The translations under genes and the position numbers were made by a program. 64,000 nt of DNA from NCBI GenBank assembly GCA_002682825.1, contig NOKP01000001.1, positions 2,377,845 through 2,441,844 on the forward strand. The letters are read 5' to 3'. A model generated the notes under the pieces. That model was not told the origin of the DNA, did not search any database, and saw nothing but the letters and a program-made list of their open reading frames with translations. Shown here piece after piece: positions 21,228 to 34,990 of the stretch (positions within the stretch are counted from its first letter, which is position 1; each line of letters begins with the position of its first letter). Source of the stretch: Neonectria sp. B-13. Its lineage: Eukaryota > Ascomycota > Sordariomycetes > Hypocreales > Nectriaceae.

Positions 21228-24200
21228 ATGGCGACTCTGCAGAATGGCGCCGCCAATGGCGCCAACGGCAATGCCACTGCTGGGCCTGTGACGACCCGAT
21301 TCGCACACATCCCGTCCGCCATCGACATTCCTGTCCAGGGCGACCAGGAAGATGAAGCCGTCGAGATCGACCTTGAGGACCTGGTAGATGACCCTACCGA
21401 GCTCTGCACCCTTTTCGAGAATGAACGCGCCGCGAAAACATATTGGATGACCGTCGCACTCGCATATGCCAAGCAGCGCAAGATCGACCACGCCATCGAG
21501 ATGCTCATCCGTGGTGGCAGTGCCATCCAAAACAACAGAGCGAACCCGCGTGATAAGGTCAGCATGATCTGTTGTTTGTGCTGGATGTACTTGTGGAAGA
21601 GTCGAGAGGCCCCTCGTGTCGCTCCAGATGGAACTCGTGTGTCCGAAGCCAAGACAAAGGAATACTATCTCCAGCTCGCCACTTCCTCCCTCAACGACGC
21701 CGCCCGACTCAACCCTTCATTCCCTCCCATCTTTTTGGCTCGTGGCGTTCTTTTGCTTCTAAGAGCCTCTTTACAGGCCCCGTCGAAGACCGCAGGTGGC
21801 ATTGGGTCGGAGAAGCATGAGCTCCTCAAGACTGCCGTCAAGTCTTTTGACGATGCCCTCCGAGTTTCCCAGGGAAAGAACATGCTCGCATTGATGGGCA
21901 AGGCACGCGCGCTCTTCTCCATGCACAAGTACCCAGAATCTCTTACCATTTACCAAGATGTATTGCAGAAAGCGCCGGATTTGGTGGATCCCGACCCTCG
22001 AATTGGTATTGGCTGTTGCTTCTGGCAACTCGGTTTCAAGGACGATGCTAAGATGGCCTGGGAAAGATGCCTTGAGATCAACCCTGACTCCAAGGTTGCC
22101 AACATTCTCTTGGGCTTGTACTATCTCGACGCGAGTGGCCATGTTCCTGTCAACAGCGACGACTTCCTCAATCTCTATAAGAAGGCTATGACCGAGTACA
22201 CGCAAAAATCATTCAAGCTTGACAAGGACCTGCCACTCACTTGTTCCACGTTTGCTGGCTACTTTCTTTCACGAAAGGCATGGGACAATGCGGACAAACT
22301 GGCACACAAGGCCATCCAGTACACCGACGTCAACGCCATTGCCAGTGATGGCTGGTATCTTCTGGCAAGGAAAGAACACTACGGCGGCAACACAGAACGT
22401 GCAAGCGACTACTATCGACGTGCCGACGACGCGCGCGGAGGAGCTGATACAGGTTATCTTCCCGCAAAGTTCGGTGTGGCACAACTATCCGTCTTGAAGA
22501 ATGATCTTGGAGAAGCCAAGCTTCGATTGGAGAAGATGATCCAGCAATCAAAGAACCATGAGGCGATGATCCTTCTTGGCACGTTGTACGCGGAGGAGAT
22601 CTTCACGAATCAGTATAGCGACAGCAAGGAGGACAAATCGGCCGAGCTGAAGAAGGCCATCACTCTTCTTGAAGGAGTCCGGAATGCCTGGAAAGACCCG
22701 AAGAAGACCCTCGCTCCGGATGCCTCCGTTCTCCTCAACCTTGCTCGTCTTTACGAGACTGACCATCCCGAAAAGGCCTTGCAGTGCTTGCAACAGGTAG
22801 AACAACTGGAGCTCGAGCAGGTTCCTACCTCAGAACATCCAGAAGGAGTGACGGATGAGGGTGAGATTCGCGCCGGGATTCGCAAATATCTGCCTCCGCA
22901 GCTACTGAACAACATCGGTTGCTTCCACTCACAAGCGGAGAAGCATGAGCTTGCCAGCGAGATGTTTGAAGCTGCTCTGAGCGCTTGCATGAGAATTGGC
23001 GAGAAGGAGCCGGACATGGACACAGACGCGCTGGTTTCGACCATCAGTTTCAACCTTGGCAGGAGCTATGAGTCGCGAGGCCTCACGGATAAGGCTGTTG
23101 AGGTCTATGAAGGCCTCCTTGCTCGACATGACGACTACACGGATGCCCGTGCCAGGCTCGCATACATCAAACTTAGGAAGAACCCCAACAAGGAAGGTCC
23201 GGATGCAGTGGCCAAGCTGTATCAGGAAAACAACAGCGATCTCGAGGTTCGGTCACTTTATGGATGGTACCTGGGCAAGGTTCACTCAAGGAAGCGCCCT
23301 ACAAATGTCGCGGAAGACCCTGAATTCCGACATTACAAGCACACGTTGCAAAACTACGACAAGCACGATAGGCACGCCTTAGTCGGGATGGGCAATCTTT
23401 ACTTGATGCAAGCAAGAGAGATGCGACGGGAGTCGGAGTCAGAGAAGCAGAAGCGAAGCATTACGTATGGGAAGGCTGTCGAATTCTTTGAGAAGGCTCT
23501 CTCTCTCGACCCAAAGAATGCTTATGCCGCTCAGGGCGTCGCCATTGCTCTTGTCGAGGACAAAAAGGACTACAAGGCAGCCCTTGGAATCTTCAACAAG
23601 GTCCGAGAAACGCTCAGGGATTCTCATTTGTATGTCAACCTGGGACACATTTATGCGGAGTTGAAGCAATACTCAAAGGCGATCGAGCACTATGAGATGG
23701 CTCTTTCTCGAGATGGCAAGGCAAATGATCCCCTTATCCTTGCATGCCTGGGCCGCACCTGGCTGAACCGTGGCCGGGCAGAGGGCGATATTGATGCCTA
23801 TAACAAGTCGCTCGAATGCGCGCAAAAGGTAAGCTTTTATCATATTTCAGATAACGCTGCGTCATATTAACAGACCTGTAGGCCCTTGAAGTTGCCCCTG
23901 AGCAAGTTCACTACAAGTTTAACGTTGCCTTTGTGCAGATCCAGCTTGTCACCACAGTCCAGGCAATGCCAGAGAACAAACGCACGTCAGAGCAGCTCGA
24001 GAAAGCGGCCGAGGGCCTGGAAGCTGCGATCACGTCTCTGGACGAGATTGCCGCTCATCCTCAAACCCCTTATCCCAAGCATGACGTTGAGCAACGAGCC
24101 AACATGGCTCGCAACACCTTACGCAAGCAGCTTGAAAGAGCCATTGGCAAACAAAAGGAGTGGGAGGAGAAAAACAAGGAAAAGATCCAGGCTGCCCGAG

Positions 24201-24922
24201 AGCAGAGAGACGCCGAATTGAGGCGCCGTGAGGAGGAGCGTCAGAAGGTTTTGGACAAAGAGCGGCAACGACAGGAAAAGATCAAGAAGGAACGTGAGGA
24301 AATTGCCGCGCGTGACAGGGCTCTGGCTGAGAGACGAGCGGACGAGGAGCGGTCTCGGATGGATGCTGAGATGACCACCGACAATGAGACGGGAGACAAG
24401 GTGAAGCGGAAGCGCAAGGCGGCACCGCGGGCCTCCGGAGAAGCCAAACCCAGGAGGTCTGGAGGGAAGAAGAAGAAGAAGAGCGAACGAGACGATGATG
24501 ATGAATCGGAGGAGGAGACGCAAACCAAAAAGAGACGTCGTCTCACGAAGAAGGAATCGTCCAAGTTCAAGTCCGCCGAGATCGTAGTAGACAGCGACGA
24601 GGACGAGGATGACGACGCCCTCGAACGCGCCGAGAGAAACCTCGATCGAGAAGACAGCCCTCTTTCGGAGGTGGACGAGGAAGCCGCCGACAAGATGGAC
24701 GTCGACGACGAGGCAGACCAGGAAGGTGAAGGCGAAGATGACGAAGAGACGGTCGCTCCTCGCCAGCAACACAAGCGGGCGCGTCGCGGACGAGTCGTCG
24801 AGAGCGACGAAGATGAGGACGAAGGCGAGGAGCCTGCACGGACAAAAAGCCCGTCTGATGATGAGGGTGGTCGCAAGGCGAATGCCAGCATGGCGGACCC
24901 TGATGACGAGGACGAGGAGTAG
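21228..24922 (+). CDS. ctr9: Paf1 complex subunit Ctr9 (TPR protein)
   Basis: Two exons, 21228-23828 and 23882-24922, are joined in phase 0 over a 53 bp intron (GTAAGC donor, ATTAAC branch, TGTAG acceptor); about 1213 residues result. The N-terminus contains IDIPVQGDQEDEAVEIDLEDL, characteristic of Ctr9. An array of tetratricopeptide repeats runs to about residue 880; examples are the blocks around YPESLTIYQDVL and YSKAIEHYEMAL. The C-terminal 250 residues form a charged coiled coil and then an acidic/basic tail with repeated DEDE runs. Ctr9 scaffolds the nuclear Paf1 complex, which travels with RNA polymerase II and supports histone H2B ubiquitination and H3 methylation. Length and tail match the family. 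The gene is convergent with cbr1. Confidence 0.95.
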
Positions 24923-25368
24923 TAGCGAAGATGTAAGACGGGAGGAACTTATCTAGAATGTTGAGATGTGCTCAAAAGCTCGGGTTGGTCCCAGGCAGGT
25001 TGTACTATATGGCTAGATTCTCTTAAACATGGACAGGGAAAATGGAAAGCGTGCTTGCAATAATTTGTCATTTATATCGTGCCCGAGGTGTATTGGTGCC
25101 ACGATGTTGGTGCCACGATGGGACAGCCTCTATGCAATAACAGGCGTCTATGGGTAACAGCAGAGTGATAACATGACTGACTACAGTGCGTCGATGCATC
25201 CCCGTCACATACTCCTCCTACACCGACTAGTATGTTTGACGCTTGGACGAAGACCACTTGCCTGAACATGTATGTCCGCATCTTTCTCTTCCTTTTGATA
25301 ACTGCAACAGCTGAGAAGCCGACCAATTGGAACTAGGATGCCGCAGTTAATCAAGCACGCGGACGTGT
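24923..25368. other. intergenic region between convergent genes
   Basis: 446 bp of shared 3' flank of ctr9 and cbr1. No gene or notable repeat is seen beyond a short GGTGCCACGATG duplication near 25094-25120. Confidence 0.5.
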
Positions 25369-26514
25369 TTAAAAGGCGAAGATCTGATCCTCAAGCTTGC
25401 TGACAGGGCGGGCCTTCTTGAAACCAAGGCTCTCGGCAGACTTCTTCAGACCACTGATCATGGGGGGAGGACCACAGAGCAGGATCTTGACGTCGTCGGC
25501 GGGCTTCGGCAACCATTTCTACAAGAGGTTAGTTCATGACTTAGACATTCCGAAAGGCGGGGGTGGAGACTTACGGTAATCATGTCGGCAGTAACATAAC
25601 CGACACCACCAGTCCAGCCCTCTGGAGGCTTGTCGAGGACGTAGTGAATGCGGATGCCAGCATCCTTGGTGGCAAGGGCATCAAGGTCTTCCTTGAGGAG
25701 GATGTCCTGGGGAGTAACGTTGGCAAAGATCAGATCGACCTCGGTCTTGTCTCCGGCGGCTCGGCCTCGGACAATGGCCCGCATGACCTGCAGCATCGGA
25801 GTGATTCCGGTACCACCGGCGATCATTCCGAAGTGTCGGACCATGTTCGGGGTGTAAGTGAAGGCACCCTTGGGACCGCGGACGCGGATGGTCTTGCCCA
25901 CAACCAGAGAAGCCATGTACTTGGAGATGTTGCCCTGAGGGTATGACTTGATGAGAACGTCAAAGTAGCCGGGCTGGTGGTCACCAGAGATGGGTGTGTA
26001 GGAGCGGACAATCTCCTTGGTGGTGCCATCGGGCTGGGCGAGCTTGGCACCGATGGAGATGTGCTGGCCGATGGGGAGACCGAGGATGGACGAGGGGTTC
26101 TCGAGCTTGAAGCGGTAGCTAATGGCAAGGGCAACGAGTTAGAACCGGATGTTGCTGTTGCTGAGGGAATAGGCTGAGAAAGTGGCTGAGGTGGGACTTA
26201 CATGGCGACATTGTGGGAGACGACGGTCTTCTCCTCGAGCTCAAATTCTTGGAAGACGTCGGGCTTCAGGACCTTCTTGATCTCTGTGGTTTCGTGTGTG
26301 AGCTTGCGAGTTCCCCCACCAACAAAAAAAAAGTCAAGAGACACTTACTGAGGGCATTGAAGTTCCAGATGCCGAAGGCGAGGGCCACCAGAGCTGAGTA
26401 AGGCGTCCATTCCTTCTTGACAATGAGGGTGCCGACAATGAGCAGCAAGGCGGGGACATAGACGTAGTCAATGTACTTTCGCTGGAAGAGCGAGGCGTCG
26501 TCGGAGGAGGCCAT
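25369..26514 (-). CDS. cbr1: NADH-cytochrome b5 reductase 1
   Basis: Four exons on the minus strand, 26514-26349, 26283-26202, 26118-25575 and 25518-25369, give about 313 residues; the introns are 65, 83, 56 bp and all junctions stay in frame. An N-terminal hydrophobic segment ([16 protein letters not shown]) and a second weaker one (about residues 38-52) anchor it, which fits the membrane-bound Cbr1 type on the ER or outer mitochondrial membrane. Catalytic motifs are present: FAD-binding RSYTP, the [10 protein letters not shown] nucleotide loop, and the NADH-binding CGPPPM near the C-terminus, ending EDQIFAF. It passes electrons from NADH to cytochrome b5 for fatty-acid desaturation and sterol synthesis. 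The N-terminal anchor, rather than a mitochondrial presequence, favours Cbr1 over Mcr1. The gene is convergent with ctr9. Confidence 0.93.
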
Positions 26515-28426
26515 GGCTCTTGGGAAAGTGGAAGTTCCCCACCAAGACCTATGATGGAGCGCTTTTTCGAAGCAAGCTAGGCGCCCAGCAAGCGATTGCA
26601 GGGAATTGAAGAGAGGGCGATGATTGCAAGATCAAAGCCGGAAAGATTCTCACGCTCAAGAAGCGAGAGGGAGAGTAGCAAGTCGGCTGAGCTTGCGGCA
26701 CGACTTTGGAGGGGGTTGGACCGTGATATAAAAGTGTGGTGAGGAGAAAGCCGAAGACCGGTGGCCGAAGGACACCGAATCCCAATGTTGGACCGTTCCG
26801 TTGAGTTCTGCCACCGCCAAGATTTTCCCTTTTGGGATAAGCCCGGTATTCTGAAGGCGGTGACAAGAGTGGTTTTTCCCCCACAGAGTCGAAGAATGCT
26901 AAAGAAAATGGGGAGTGGGGTCGGAGATAGGATTATGGATGATCCGACGAGCCACACTCTGGGGAACGGCGCCACAACGAGGATCCACATGCACTCGCCA
27001 CAGTCAGCGCCACACTATATTGACTGTCGAAGACACATGTGGATACGAAGCCACTCAGAGCCGCCACAAACGCGTTCAGCTTCAGTTCAACTTGGAAGCA
27101 CGTCATATGTGGGGTACGAGCAAGCATCCTTTGGACCCCCCTTGGAGACGGACTCTCCAAAGAGGAAAGGGGCAGGTCTTCTCCACCGTTACTGCCGAGG
27201 GGCTGGGTCCAGCTGGGTCTGATGCAGAGTGATGCGGCGTTCCAGTCGCCCACTGGCTCGTTCGTGTTCGATCCCCTGCTGAGCATCACCCTCCAGAGGC
27301 TCTAGAGACCGGGGCCACAAGGGCCATCCATGGTTGGCGAGCTTGGGGAGCAAGGGAGCTACAGAATACGACGATTGCCCCCGGGGCCGCCACGGACTCG
27401 CCGGAGCTGACCTGCTGGACAAGATGCCCGCTGGCGGGTTTCACCACCCAATCCTGCGTCGCCAGAGGCATTGCCGGGCGCTACTTGTGGTGCACGGCTG
27501 GCTGCCAAGCTTGGACGCATCACGCATCACGCAGAATCTAGGACCAAAAATTGCCCGAGGAGCTCCAGTTCACGATGGATCAATGGGCCGGTCTCGATTC
27601 GAGGGCGCGATGGATCCCGGCGTCCAAACAACGGCAATGGGCGTCTCAAGTAAACGCGCTATTACGGCCCACGGGTTCCTACACTAGAAGTAGCGGGAGG
27701 CTTTGGTTGTAAGTTGTTGGCCTGGCCTCACCCAGACTCGCTCACTGCTCGTGCCTCGCTCAGCTAGGACCGTATTTCCCCCAGTCACACTGAATGAAGC
27801 TGGGAGCTAAAGGTTCAAAGCCGAGCCCACCGGGAGAGCGGGTACGGCACATTAACGATGGACCACGAGGGTTTGCGTAAGAATCTGACAATAGAACAAA
27901 GACACGACATGGGCAAGCCACAGCAAAACACGAGATGTCGATACGATACGACGCGAGCGGAATCCAGCTGGAGCCAGCCAACCGCAATAGTTAGAAATGG
28001 ACGCCATGAGTGCGCAGTTGCGGGCTCTGTTGCAGGTTTCCCACCGACACCACGGCGAGTGCGGCCCACCCCCACTTGCGTACGCACGCACGCATGCATG
28101 CACGCAGTGGACACAAATGGCGGAGACTCGGAGCTCTAGTAGATGCATGCGCGACAGTCGACAATCGACAATCGACAATCGACAGTACTTAGTTGGGAGG
28201 CATCTCGGAAGCTGGAACGACGTAGTAAGCTTGGTGAAGCGGGGAGAGGCCATGACCAGCTGTCCTTGTTATATTATAGCACTGGCAATGGACCAAGCTC
28301 AAGATGCTAAAAGCTGGATCACGAACACTATTGGCTAAGGCTGTGCTGGCGCGGGCATCATGGGTGCATCATGGCACTGAGTCCCTGGTTTTTTGGGGGT
28401 GGGTTGCCTAAGCCCAAGTGAGGCAG

Positions 28427-28453
28427 GCCCAGAGAGCCCAGAGAGCCCAGAGA
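28427..28453. repeat. three perfect copies of a 9 bp unit
   Basis: GCCCAGAGA is repeated three times head to tail. Noncoding; no other structure around it. Confidence 0.8.
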
Positions 28454-29260
28454 GGACGCCCAACCCGCCGCCGCAACAGACAACCTGCTGCTCCCTTAGA
28501 ACCTTGAACCACGCCATTTGGATTCTTGGTAATCGGGCCCTTTTGGCCCTTGTCTCCTTCCTGCCCTTGCTCGCCTTGCTCTGCCTGTCTCCTTGATTAA
28601 ACACTACTGTACTACGGGGGTGGCCTTGCCCCAAGCCGGTGACGTCCTGCAATCTCTGGGTTGGTTCATTCAATTCGCTCCAGTGTTCCAGGCGATCGAG
28701 ATCTCGCTAGGTGACGTTATGAGGCCTGGTGTACATAGTAGAGAGACCCGACCTACTAGCTTGAAGACCTTGTTTGGAGCCCCGAAGCCTTCCATGCCGG
28801 CTTATCTGCCATGGACTGCACACACCACTGCACACCACTGCACACCGGGCACCTAATTAGTCAACGGATACTAGATAGGTAGTGAGCTCCAATCCCAAGG
28901 TCCAGTACTACTGTAGTCCGCTCGTCCAGCCCGTCCAGTGGCTCACTGCTTCGGCGCGTTCAGCGCGGCCAGGGCCTCCATCCCTCCTGTGTACCCAGGC
29001 GGGCTCCTTGGCGGGGGTTGTGGTTGTAGGGGTTGTAGGGGCCGTCCACTCCGCTACCACCACCACCCCGGCGCAGCACAATGACGACGACGCTTGAAGT
29101 TGGTGCCAGATGCTAGTGCGGATGCTGCCCGGGGGCGCTCGACGACAACCACACCATGCGGGCCCGAACATTGCATTCTCCCGTCCTCCTCCACTCCTTC
29201 GCTACCTCATTCTCCAACTCTGCTTCCCCAAAGTCCCTTAGGCCGTAAACCCCCGTCACA

Positions 29261-29290
29261 ATTCTCTCTCTCTCTCTCCCTCTCTCTTTT
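29261..29290. repeat. CT dinucleotide microsatellite
   Basis: A CT run with one CC interruption in the pyrimidine-rich leader region of the gene that starts at 30332. Confidence 0.8.
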
Positions 29291-30331
29291 CCTTGTTTTG
29301 CCTCTTACTTTCTTTCTATTCTTGTCCTTCTGCGTCCTTCAGCTCACCGATTGCCACCGGTGCCCTGCTTAATTCATCTCTGTCGCTCTCCAACCACCAG
29401 GCCTTCCCTTCTCGGCGTCGCTGGATTCGGCCACGAACTGCTTCCATAGGCGTCCGTGTCGTGAAGACCTCGTCTCCTCCCTCACGCCTTACGCCTCGAC
29501 AACAGCCTCATAGGGCTCCTTTGGCAAACCTGTGTTTGCTTTTGCCCCGTTGCCCCGCGCCTCGTGTCTCCTCGTCTCCCGTGCCTGGCAACATCCAGCA
29601 TGCCTACGACGTGACCCAGACCTGACATGTTCTTGGGACACTCTTGGCCTCGCTCAACGGCATCCACAAGACCTGAGCTCGACTCAACTTTCCCTATCAC
29701 GTTCCCCTTGTCTGGCAGCGATTCCCTTCTTTCCCGCCGATCCCAACGACCCAATCAAGCCCCTTCCGTGACTCCCCATCCACCTCCTCTACGCCCACAT
29801 CCAGTGTAGCGCTGTAGCGCCTCTTTCTGGGCCTCATACGTGACCGCTGCCGCCCCGGCCGACAGCTCAGCTCATATCTTATTCCGAGGCTTGTCACACT
29901 TCCAACTACCAAACCCAAATCGCAAAACGACGGCCGGCCTGGCGACGCTGGCGTCAAACCATCCTACGACTGACGCATGCGGGGGTCTTGGATTGATATT
30001 GCCAAATTCCAAGACAAGTAACTGAGGACTGAAACAATTGACGTCGACCCGATCTTCAATCTATCATTCATCCATCTTTCTCCACGAGTTCCCATTCACG
30101 TGGCTGCCCCTGAATCTTTCTCACCCTGCGAGCCGCCACCTCGTAACCAGCCCCGGCTGCCTGAACGTTCTTTAACATCGGTCTTGTACTTGGCGGCATG
30201 CAACACGGCCCTTGAACATCTTGCTTGACCCTCTGGCTGAACATTCTCCATATACCTCCTTGAGACACAACCACGACCAGCGCCGACGGCTCGATACGAA
30301 CCGCCGAACTTTAACTCAACTCATCTTCGCG

Positions 30332-33300
30332 ATGCACGCCGATAAGTGGAGGAGGAAGACCCTTCCTAGCATTCGGGCGCCTTCTCCTCTTCCAATTCCC
30401 GAGGTCTTCGCCGAAGATACAGACGCCATGGAATCCAAAAAGCCCCGTGCCTTCTCCAAGGCTCTCCGCTCCCTCAGCAACTCCTCGATCGAGTCCCTAT
30501 CGCATAGCCCTTCCAGATCCTCGACGAACAGCCGACGACTGCAAAAGACCCATTCAGGTTCCGGATCCATGATCGATAGAATTCACCGACGAGTCTCGAG
30601 TCACTCGCCAATCAGCGCATCTCCGCCAGACCTGTCCGGGGCTCCCCTGGAAGTCCCGTATACCTCGATGGAAATTGCCCAGCATGGACCGCTCAAGGCG
30701 GACGTCTCGCTTCTCAAAGCCCGCTCAGAGTATCTGGTCCTAACAGATCAGTGCTTGATCAAGTTTGGCAGCTTAGAAGCCGCGAAGGGCGTCTTCCCGC
30801 AACTAGGCCAACCAGTCGGGAAACGAAGTAGCACGATATATCACTCTAGCAACAAGCCAACTGCATCCGATCTCCGTCTAGAAATCCCACTCCGCTCCAT
30901 TGTTGCCGTCTTCAACGAGGAAGGGTCGAGTCCCCGGTTCGGGATTGAAGTGTGGTGGGCTGCTCAGTGGCCTAGAATATCGTACGCCAAGATACATATC
31001 TACTTCTCGCTACCCCATGACCGAGACGAGTGGCTGGCCCAAATTCAAAGAACTTGTAGATTGAGCCTAAGGCGGAACCCTGCTTATTCTCTCGTTCCTA
31101 ACAACCTCAAGGCCCGGATCAACCATATCGTGGAAACCTACGAACCCACGGCGCCTGACGGAAGCACCAAGATCCTCACATTTCCCGTCGCAAAACGCAT
31201 CCTTGGTCTGCCACAGAAAACATCATCTTCAACAGATGAAGCCCAGCATCTTGGTGACGCCTCGTCGTTTTACGTCGTCCTCGGACCTTGCATGTGCTAT
31301 TTCCTCGAGGTTCTCAAGGCCGATACTATGACACCCGCTGGTGACCTTCGGGTAAAGGTACAGTCTTTTGGTACCGTGACTATCACTCGGTTCAAAGCGT
31401 CCGTGGCCTCTCAGGAGCAGAGATTTGTTATGAGCTTCCGGTAAGTTTGATATAGAGAGATTGTCTTTTCCAGAGACGAGGACTCGAATGTTGACTGGTT
31501 TCAGGCTTCCATTCGGTCGAGAAGCTCGGCTAGAGCTTGCCAGTATCCACTATCGACGAATCATTGAGACCATGACCAAACTCGATCGAGAACTGAAGCC
31601 CATGTGGCCACAGCACTTGCAACAGGCCATCTTCGATGTCAAAGGCTTACCCCCGCCGCTCCAGCTAACCTCTGGGAACGACTTGGGGGGTCTGCAGAGA
31701 AGTCTGAACGCATACTGCGCCGCCTTTCATGCTCAGGTTCCTCGGTGGACTATTGAATGGGACCCACAGTCTCAGGCAGCCTTTCGCCTTCTCCCCTCCG
31801 GTGGCTCGCCATATTCACCGCTACAGCTTCTTGCTGTCTTTCGGGCATTGAGATACAACAGTTACTTCAAAGCGCTATCTTTCCGCGACGTCGATCTATC
31901 TTCTCTTATTGGAAGGCACGATTACTCCCAATACGGCGATTCGGTGGTGTACAACTCTTTGAATGGTATAACCTCAAACTTCACCATGTTTCCGTTCCCT
32001 CGCTAACATTGCAAAAAGGTCGCCGCATTTCTGAAGACCATTACGATCTTCTCATGCAAGCACCAATTCTTGTGTTGGAGATCCATGCATTGATCTTTTC
32101 CTCCGAGTCCATTCGAAGCATCGACTTGAGAAACGTGTTAGGGTCTCGCAGTACGATAAGCCAGCCCGGACGGCCCAAGGTTGATCCCGATTACGCGCGA
32201 AAATTGACGTCGGAAGTGTTCCGGCCAATTTTGTGGTTGTTGAGGTATGACGCGTGTCGCTGCCACAGTATCGCTCTGTCCGGCAACGTATTCTCTCAGA
32301 GCGACGTGGAAGATTTGTCCAATCTTCTCGTTCTCGATCAAACCTACTTGAAGAAGCTAGAGATCGCAAATTGCGGCCTTGGTGATGCTGGACTGGCAAA
32401 GGTGTGGACTGCTGTTTCTGGGCAAGCCGCCAGCCTCGAAGCCCTCGATACATCCAACAATCAGGGGACGGTCAAATTCGACATTATTCACCGTTCCCTC
32501 AACGAACTTCGAGCTATCAAGAAATTGAACATCGCTGGAAATACTCGTCTCCCCTCCGAAGTAGCGCTTTTTGATGAGGCAGCTCTTGACTGCTGGGCCC
32601 TCGAGGAACTAGACTTGTCTGGCATTGCTGTATGTAAACCCGGGTATCTTTTGGGGAGTGAACTGTTGCTAACAGGTGACTACTAGCTCAACGACGAAAC
32701 GGTCGACATATTGGCCAATTATTTGAGACTGCCAAGCTCACTGGATTTTCGAGTCCTTCGCCTGAACAACTGCGGCCTGAACGGACGACAAGTAGCTCAA
32801 CTATTCTGGGAGATGGGCCAGGCGAGGAAGATGACAGTTTACGTCAATGGCAACCCCCTGGACGAAGGGATTGACAATTTGTGCGAGGCTATCTCATGCG
32901 GCTTTGGACCTTGGAGCCTGTTCATGGACATGGTCGAATTCTCTCTGGAGAACAGCTACATCAAACTTCTTCGTGCATTGACCGTCAATAAGACGATTGA
33001 GTGCCTCAGTCTGGCAGGGACCGCTACCATCGACTCGTCCAGCGAAGCGACTTGCGAAGCCGTGTCAGACTTCTTTTCTGACAACGACACAGTCAGATTC
33101 CTCGACCTCTCCGGCTTCGACTCAAAACTCGATGAAGGGCACCTTGGGCAAGACTTCTCAAGGGCATTGAGTGGTCTTCGTTCAAATACGCAAATCGAAC
33201 ACCTCCGTATACGAAGCCAAATGTTGAATGTCAACATTGGAGACCTCGCGGAGGCCATCTCAGCTAACAAGACCCTGCACAGCCTGGACTGTGAGGACAA

Positions 33301-34126
33301 TGGGTTCAATCTTTCCAACTTCCGCCATCTCGTTAGACATCTTGCAGACAACGCGACGATTCGATATTTTTCCGCATTCAAAGATTCAGATCTCTCTCAG
33401 ACGATTCAGAAGTCGATTGACAAGGCGATGCAGACTGCGACGTCTACGCGACGGCAGTCTATGATTTCGATGTTTCGACCAGAAAAGATCACTCCGACTG
33501 TCAGTCAGCCACTTGCGCAGCAGCTGAGGGAGGGTTGGGAAGATGCGACGCAAACGCTACAGCAGATTTTGAGAAGAAACAGACTTCTCTTCCAGGAGGG
33601 TCAGGACGGCCGCAACGAGCCCAGTGAACATGGGGTTCTGCAAGGCGTCGATGGTGACGATATCTTCTCCAAAGATTTTGGAGGACTTGCCCGTCGAGCT
33701 TTTGAGTCTCCACGAGCCTCGAGCCGTTGCAGCTCCGGCCACTTGCCGAAGAGGTCCAGCACCATCTCCTCAGCAACGAGTATGACTCGACTATTGCCTG
33801 ACCCCCATGCAGTGAGATCGTACTCACTTGTCTCAAGCGATGAAGCCGGAAGTCCGGCGGTGGACGGCCAGAGCACGGGTTCGGCAATCCCCACACCTCC
33901 TGAGCTGGACAGTCCAGTGGATAGAGAATACAGTCTGGGCAACCAGCAGGCGCAAGGAATTGGCGCCGACGACTCCCATGATTACGATTACAGCTTTACG
34001 GATGCTCAAGATGCCGACTTTAGGCTCGAACTTCAGGCGCATCGGCGGTTCTGGAGTGACGAAGCAGGATGTATTGAAGAGGAGGATAATGGGATTCAAA
34101 TTAATGAACAGCGCGCATCAGGATAA
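30332..34126 (+). CDS. PH-like and leucine-rich-repeat protein (CARMIL-like architecture)
   Basis: Four exons, 30332-31440, 31505-31965, 32019-32629 and 32687-34126, give about 1206 residues; all three introns (64, 53, 57 bp) keep the frame. A Ser-rich basic N-terminus is followed by a PH-like domain at about 120-240 (LVLTDQCLIKFG, then IHIYFSLPHDRDEWLAQIQ). Leucine-rich repeats of the ribonuclease-inhibitor type span about 500-930, for example LKKLEIANCGLGDAGL, LEELDLSGIALNDE, VLRLNNCGLNG and VRFLDLSG. The last 250 residues look disordered, acidic and Ser-rich. The order PH then LRR resembles CARMIL proteins that regulate actin capping protein, but I see no capping-protein-interaction motif, so the function is inference. 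Fungal orthologues exist as uncharacterised LRR proteins to my knowledge. It lies head to tail with pan1, 864 bp upstream. Confidence 0.85.
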
Positions 34127-34990
34127 GTGATTGGTTCTGGGCGGACGAATGGATAATCATTGCTTTGGGATTTTGATTTGGTTTTACGGGGAGCAATCAG
34201 GTGAATTCGGCGTTTTAGCGATGTGGATGGCCCTGGGGGTATGGGTGGATTCTTTGTTTGAAGTGCACACTATGTGAGTGTGTTGCTGGTTCGTTTGATA
34301 CCCTTCACTAGGTAGGTAGGTTAGGTCAGGATAGGTTAGAAAATTAATGAAAGGCTGGACTATTTAGGATAATAACGAGTCAATGGCAAGAACTGCCACC
34401 CCCTAATGAAGTCTTGAGTATGTAACTACGGACTGTCGAACCGTTCAGATCATATCCGTACACATGTTGAGGAGATGTGCAGTACTATTAAGTATGCTGC
34501 TGTATGCAAGTATGCGAGATAATTAGTGGACCGGCCAAATTGCATTCACCTCAGCCACGAGCTACCTGCCCAAAGTGGAACCCCACGGATCCCTGTTGAC
34601 GGAATTTCTTAGGGGGGGAAAGACAGAGAGGACAGCGCCCCATCGCTCTGCAGAAAGGTGGCTGTTCGCGCTGAAACCTGAACTCGCCGCGAGCCCCCAG
34701 TCGTCATCAGCGTCGACTTCATCCTCCACCAGCACATCCGTGGATGCCTCCTTATCCATCCGCACCCGCATCCGCGCCCGCACCCGCCATCCTCCGGCTG
34801 CGTTCGCTTTGATTCTGGCATTTCTTCGTTTCTGCTACGTATTCTTATTTCCTCTTCAGTCTCCTTGCTGCGGAGCTTCCGCGCTCCGACGGCGACCTCG
34901 GTTTCCTCTCGTCGACACTGCCTACCCCCCTCGATCACCTTCGAGCTTCACACGTGCGTGGTCTTGTCCTGAGGAACCACCCGCGCCATC
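34127..34990. other. intergenic region between the PH/LRR gene and pan1
   Basis: 864 bp containing the 3' flank of one gene and the promoter/leader of pan1. A CTAGGTAGGTAGG motif lies at about 34308-34320. The last 250 bp are C-rich leader. No gene is seen. Confidence 0.5.

Larger units (their letters stand above)
26515..30331. other. gene-poor region between cbr1 and the PH/LRR gene
   Basis: 3.8 kb between divergent genes. Frames are short and unconserved in appearance. Small tandem repeats occur at about 28158-28182 (TCGACAA unit), 28427-28453 (three copies of GCCCAGAGA) and 28818-28846 (CACTGCACAC unit). A CT microsatellite lies at 29261-29290, and C/T-rich sequence continues towards 30331, consistent with a long leader for the plus-strand gene. 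I see no RNA gene or transposon. Confidence 0.45.

Noticed and set aside
24119..24891. Long frames antisense to ctr9
   Set aside because: Leu/Ser runs mirror the Glu/Asp/Lys-rich tail of Ctr9; not independent genes.
27260..27290. GTTCGATCCC on the plus strand, resembling a tRNA B box
   Set aside because: No T stem pairing and no A box at the right distance.
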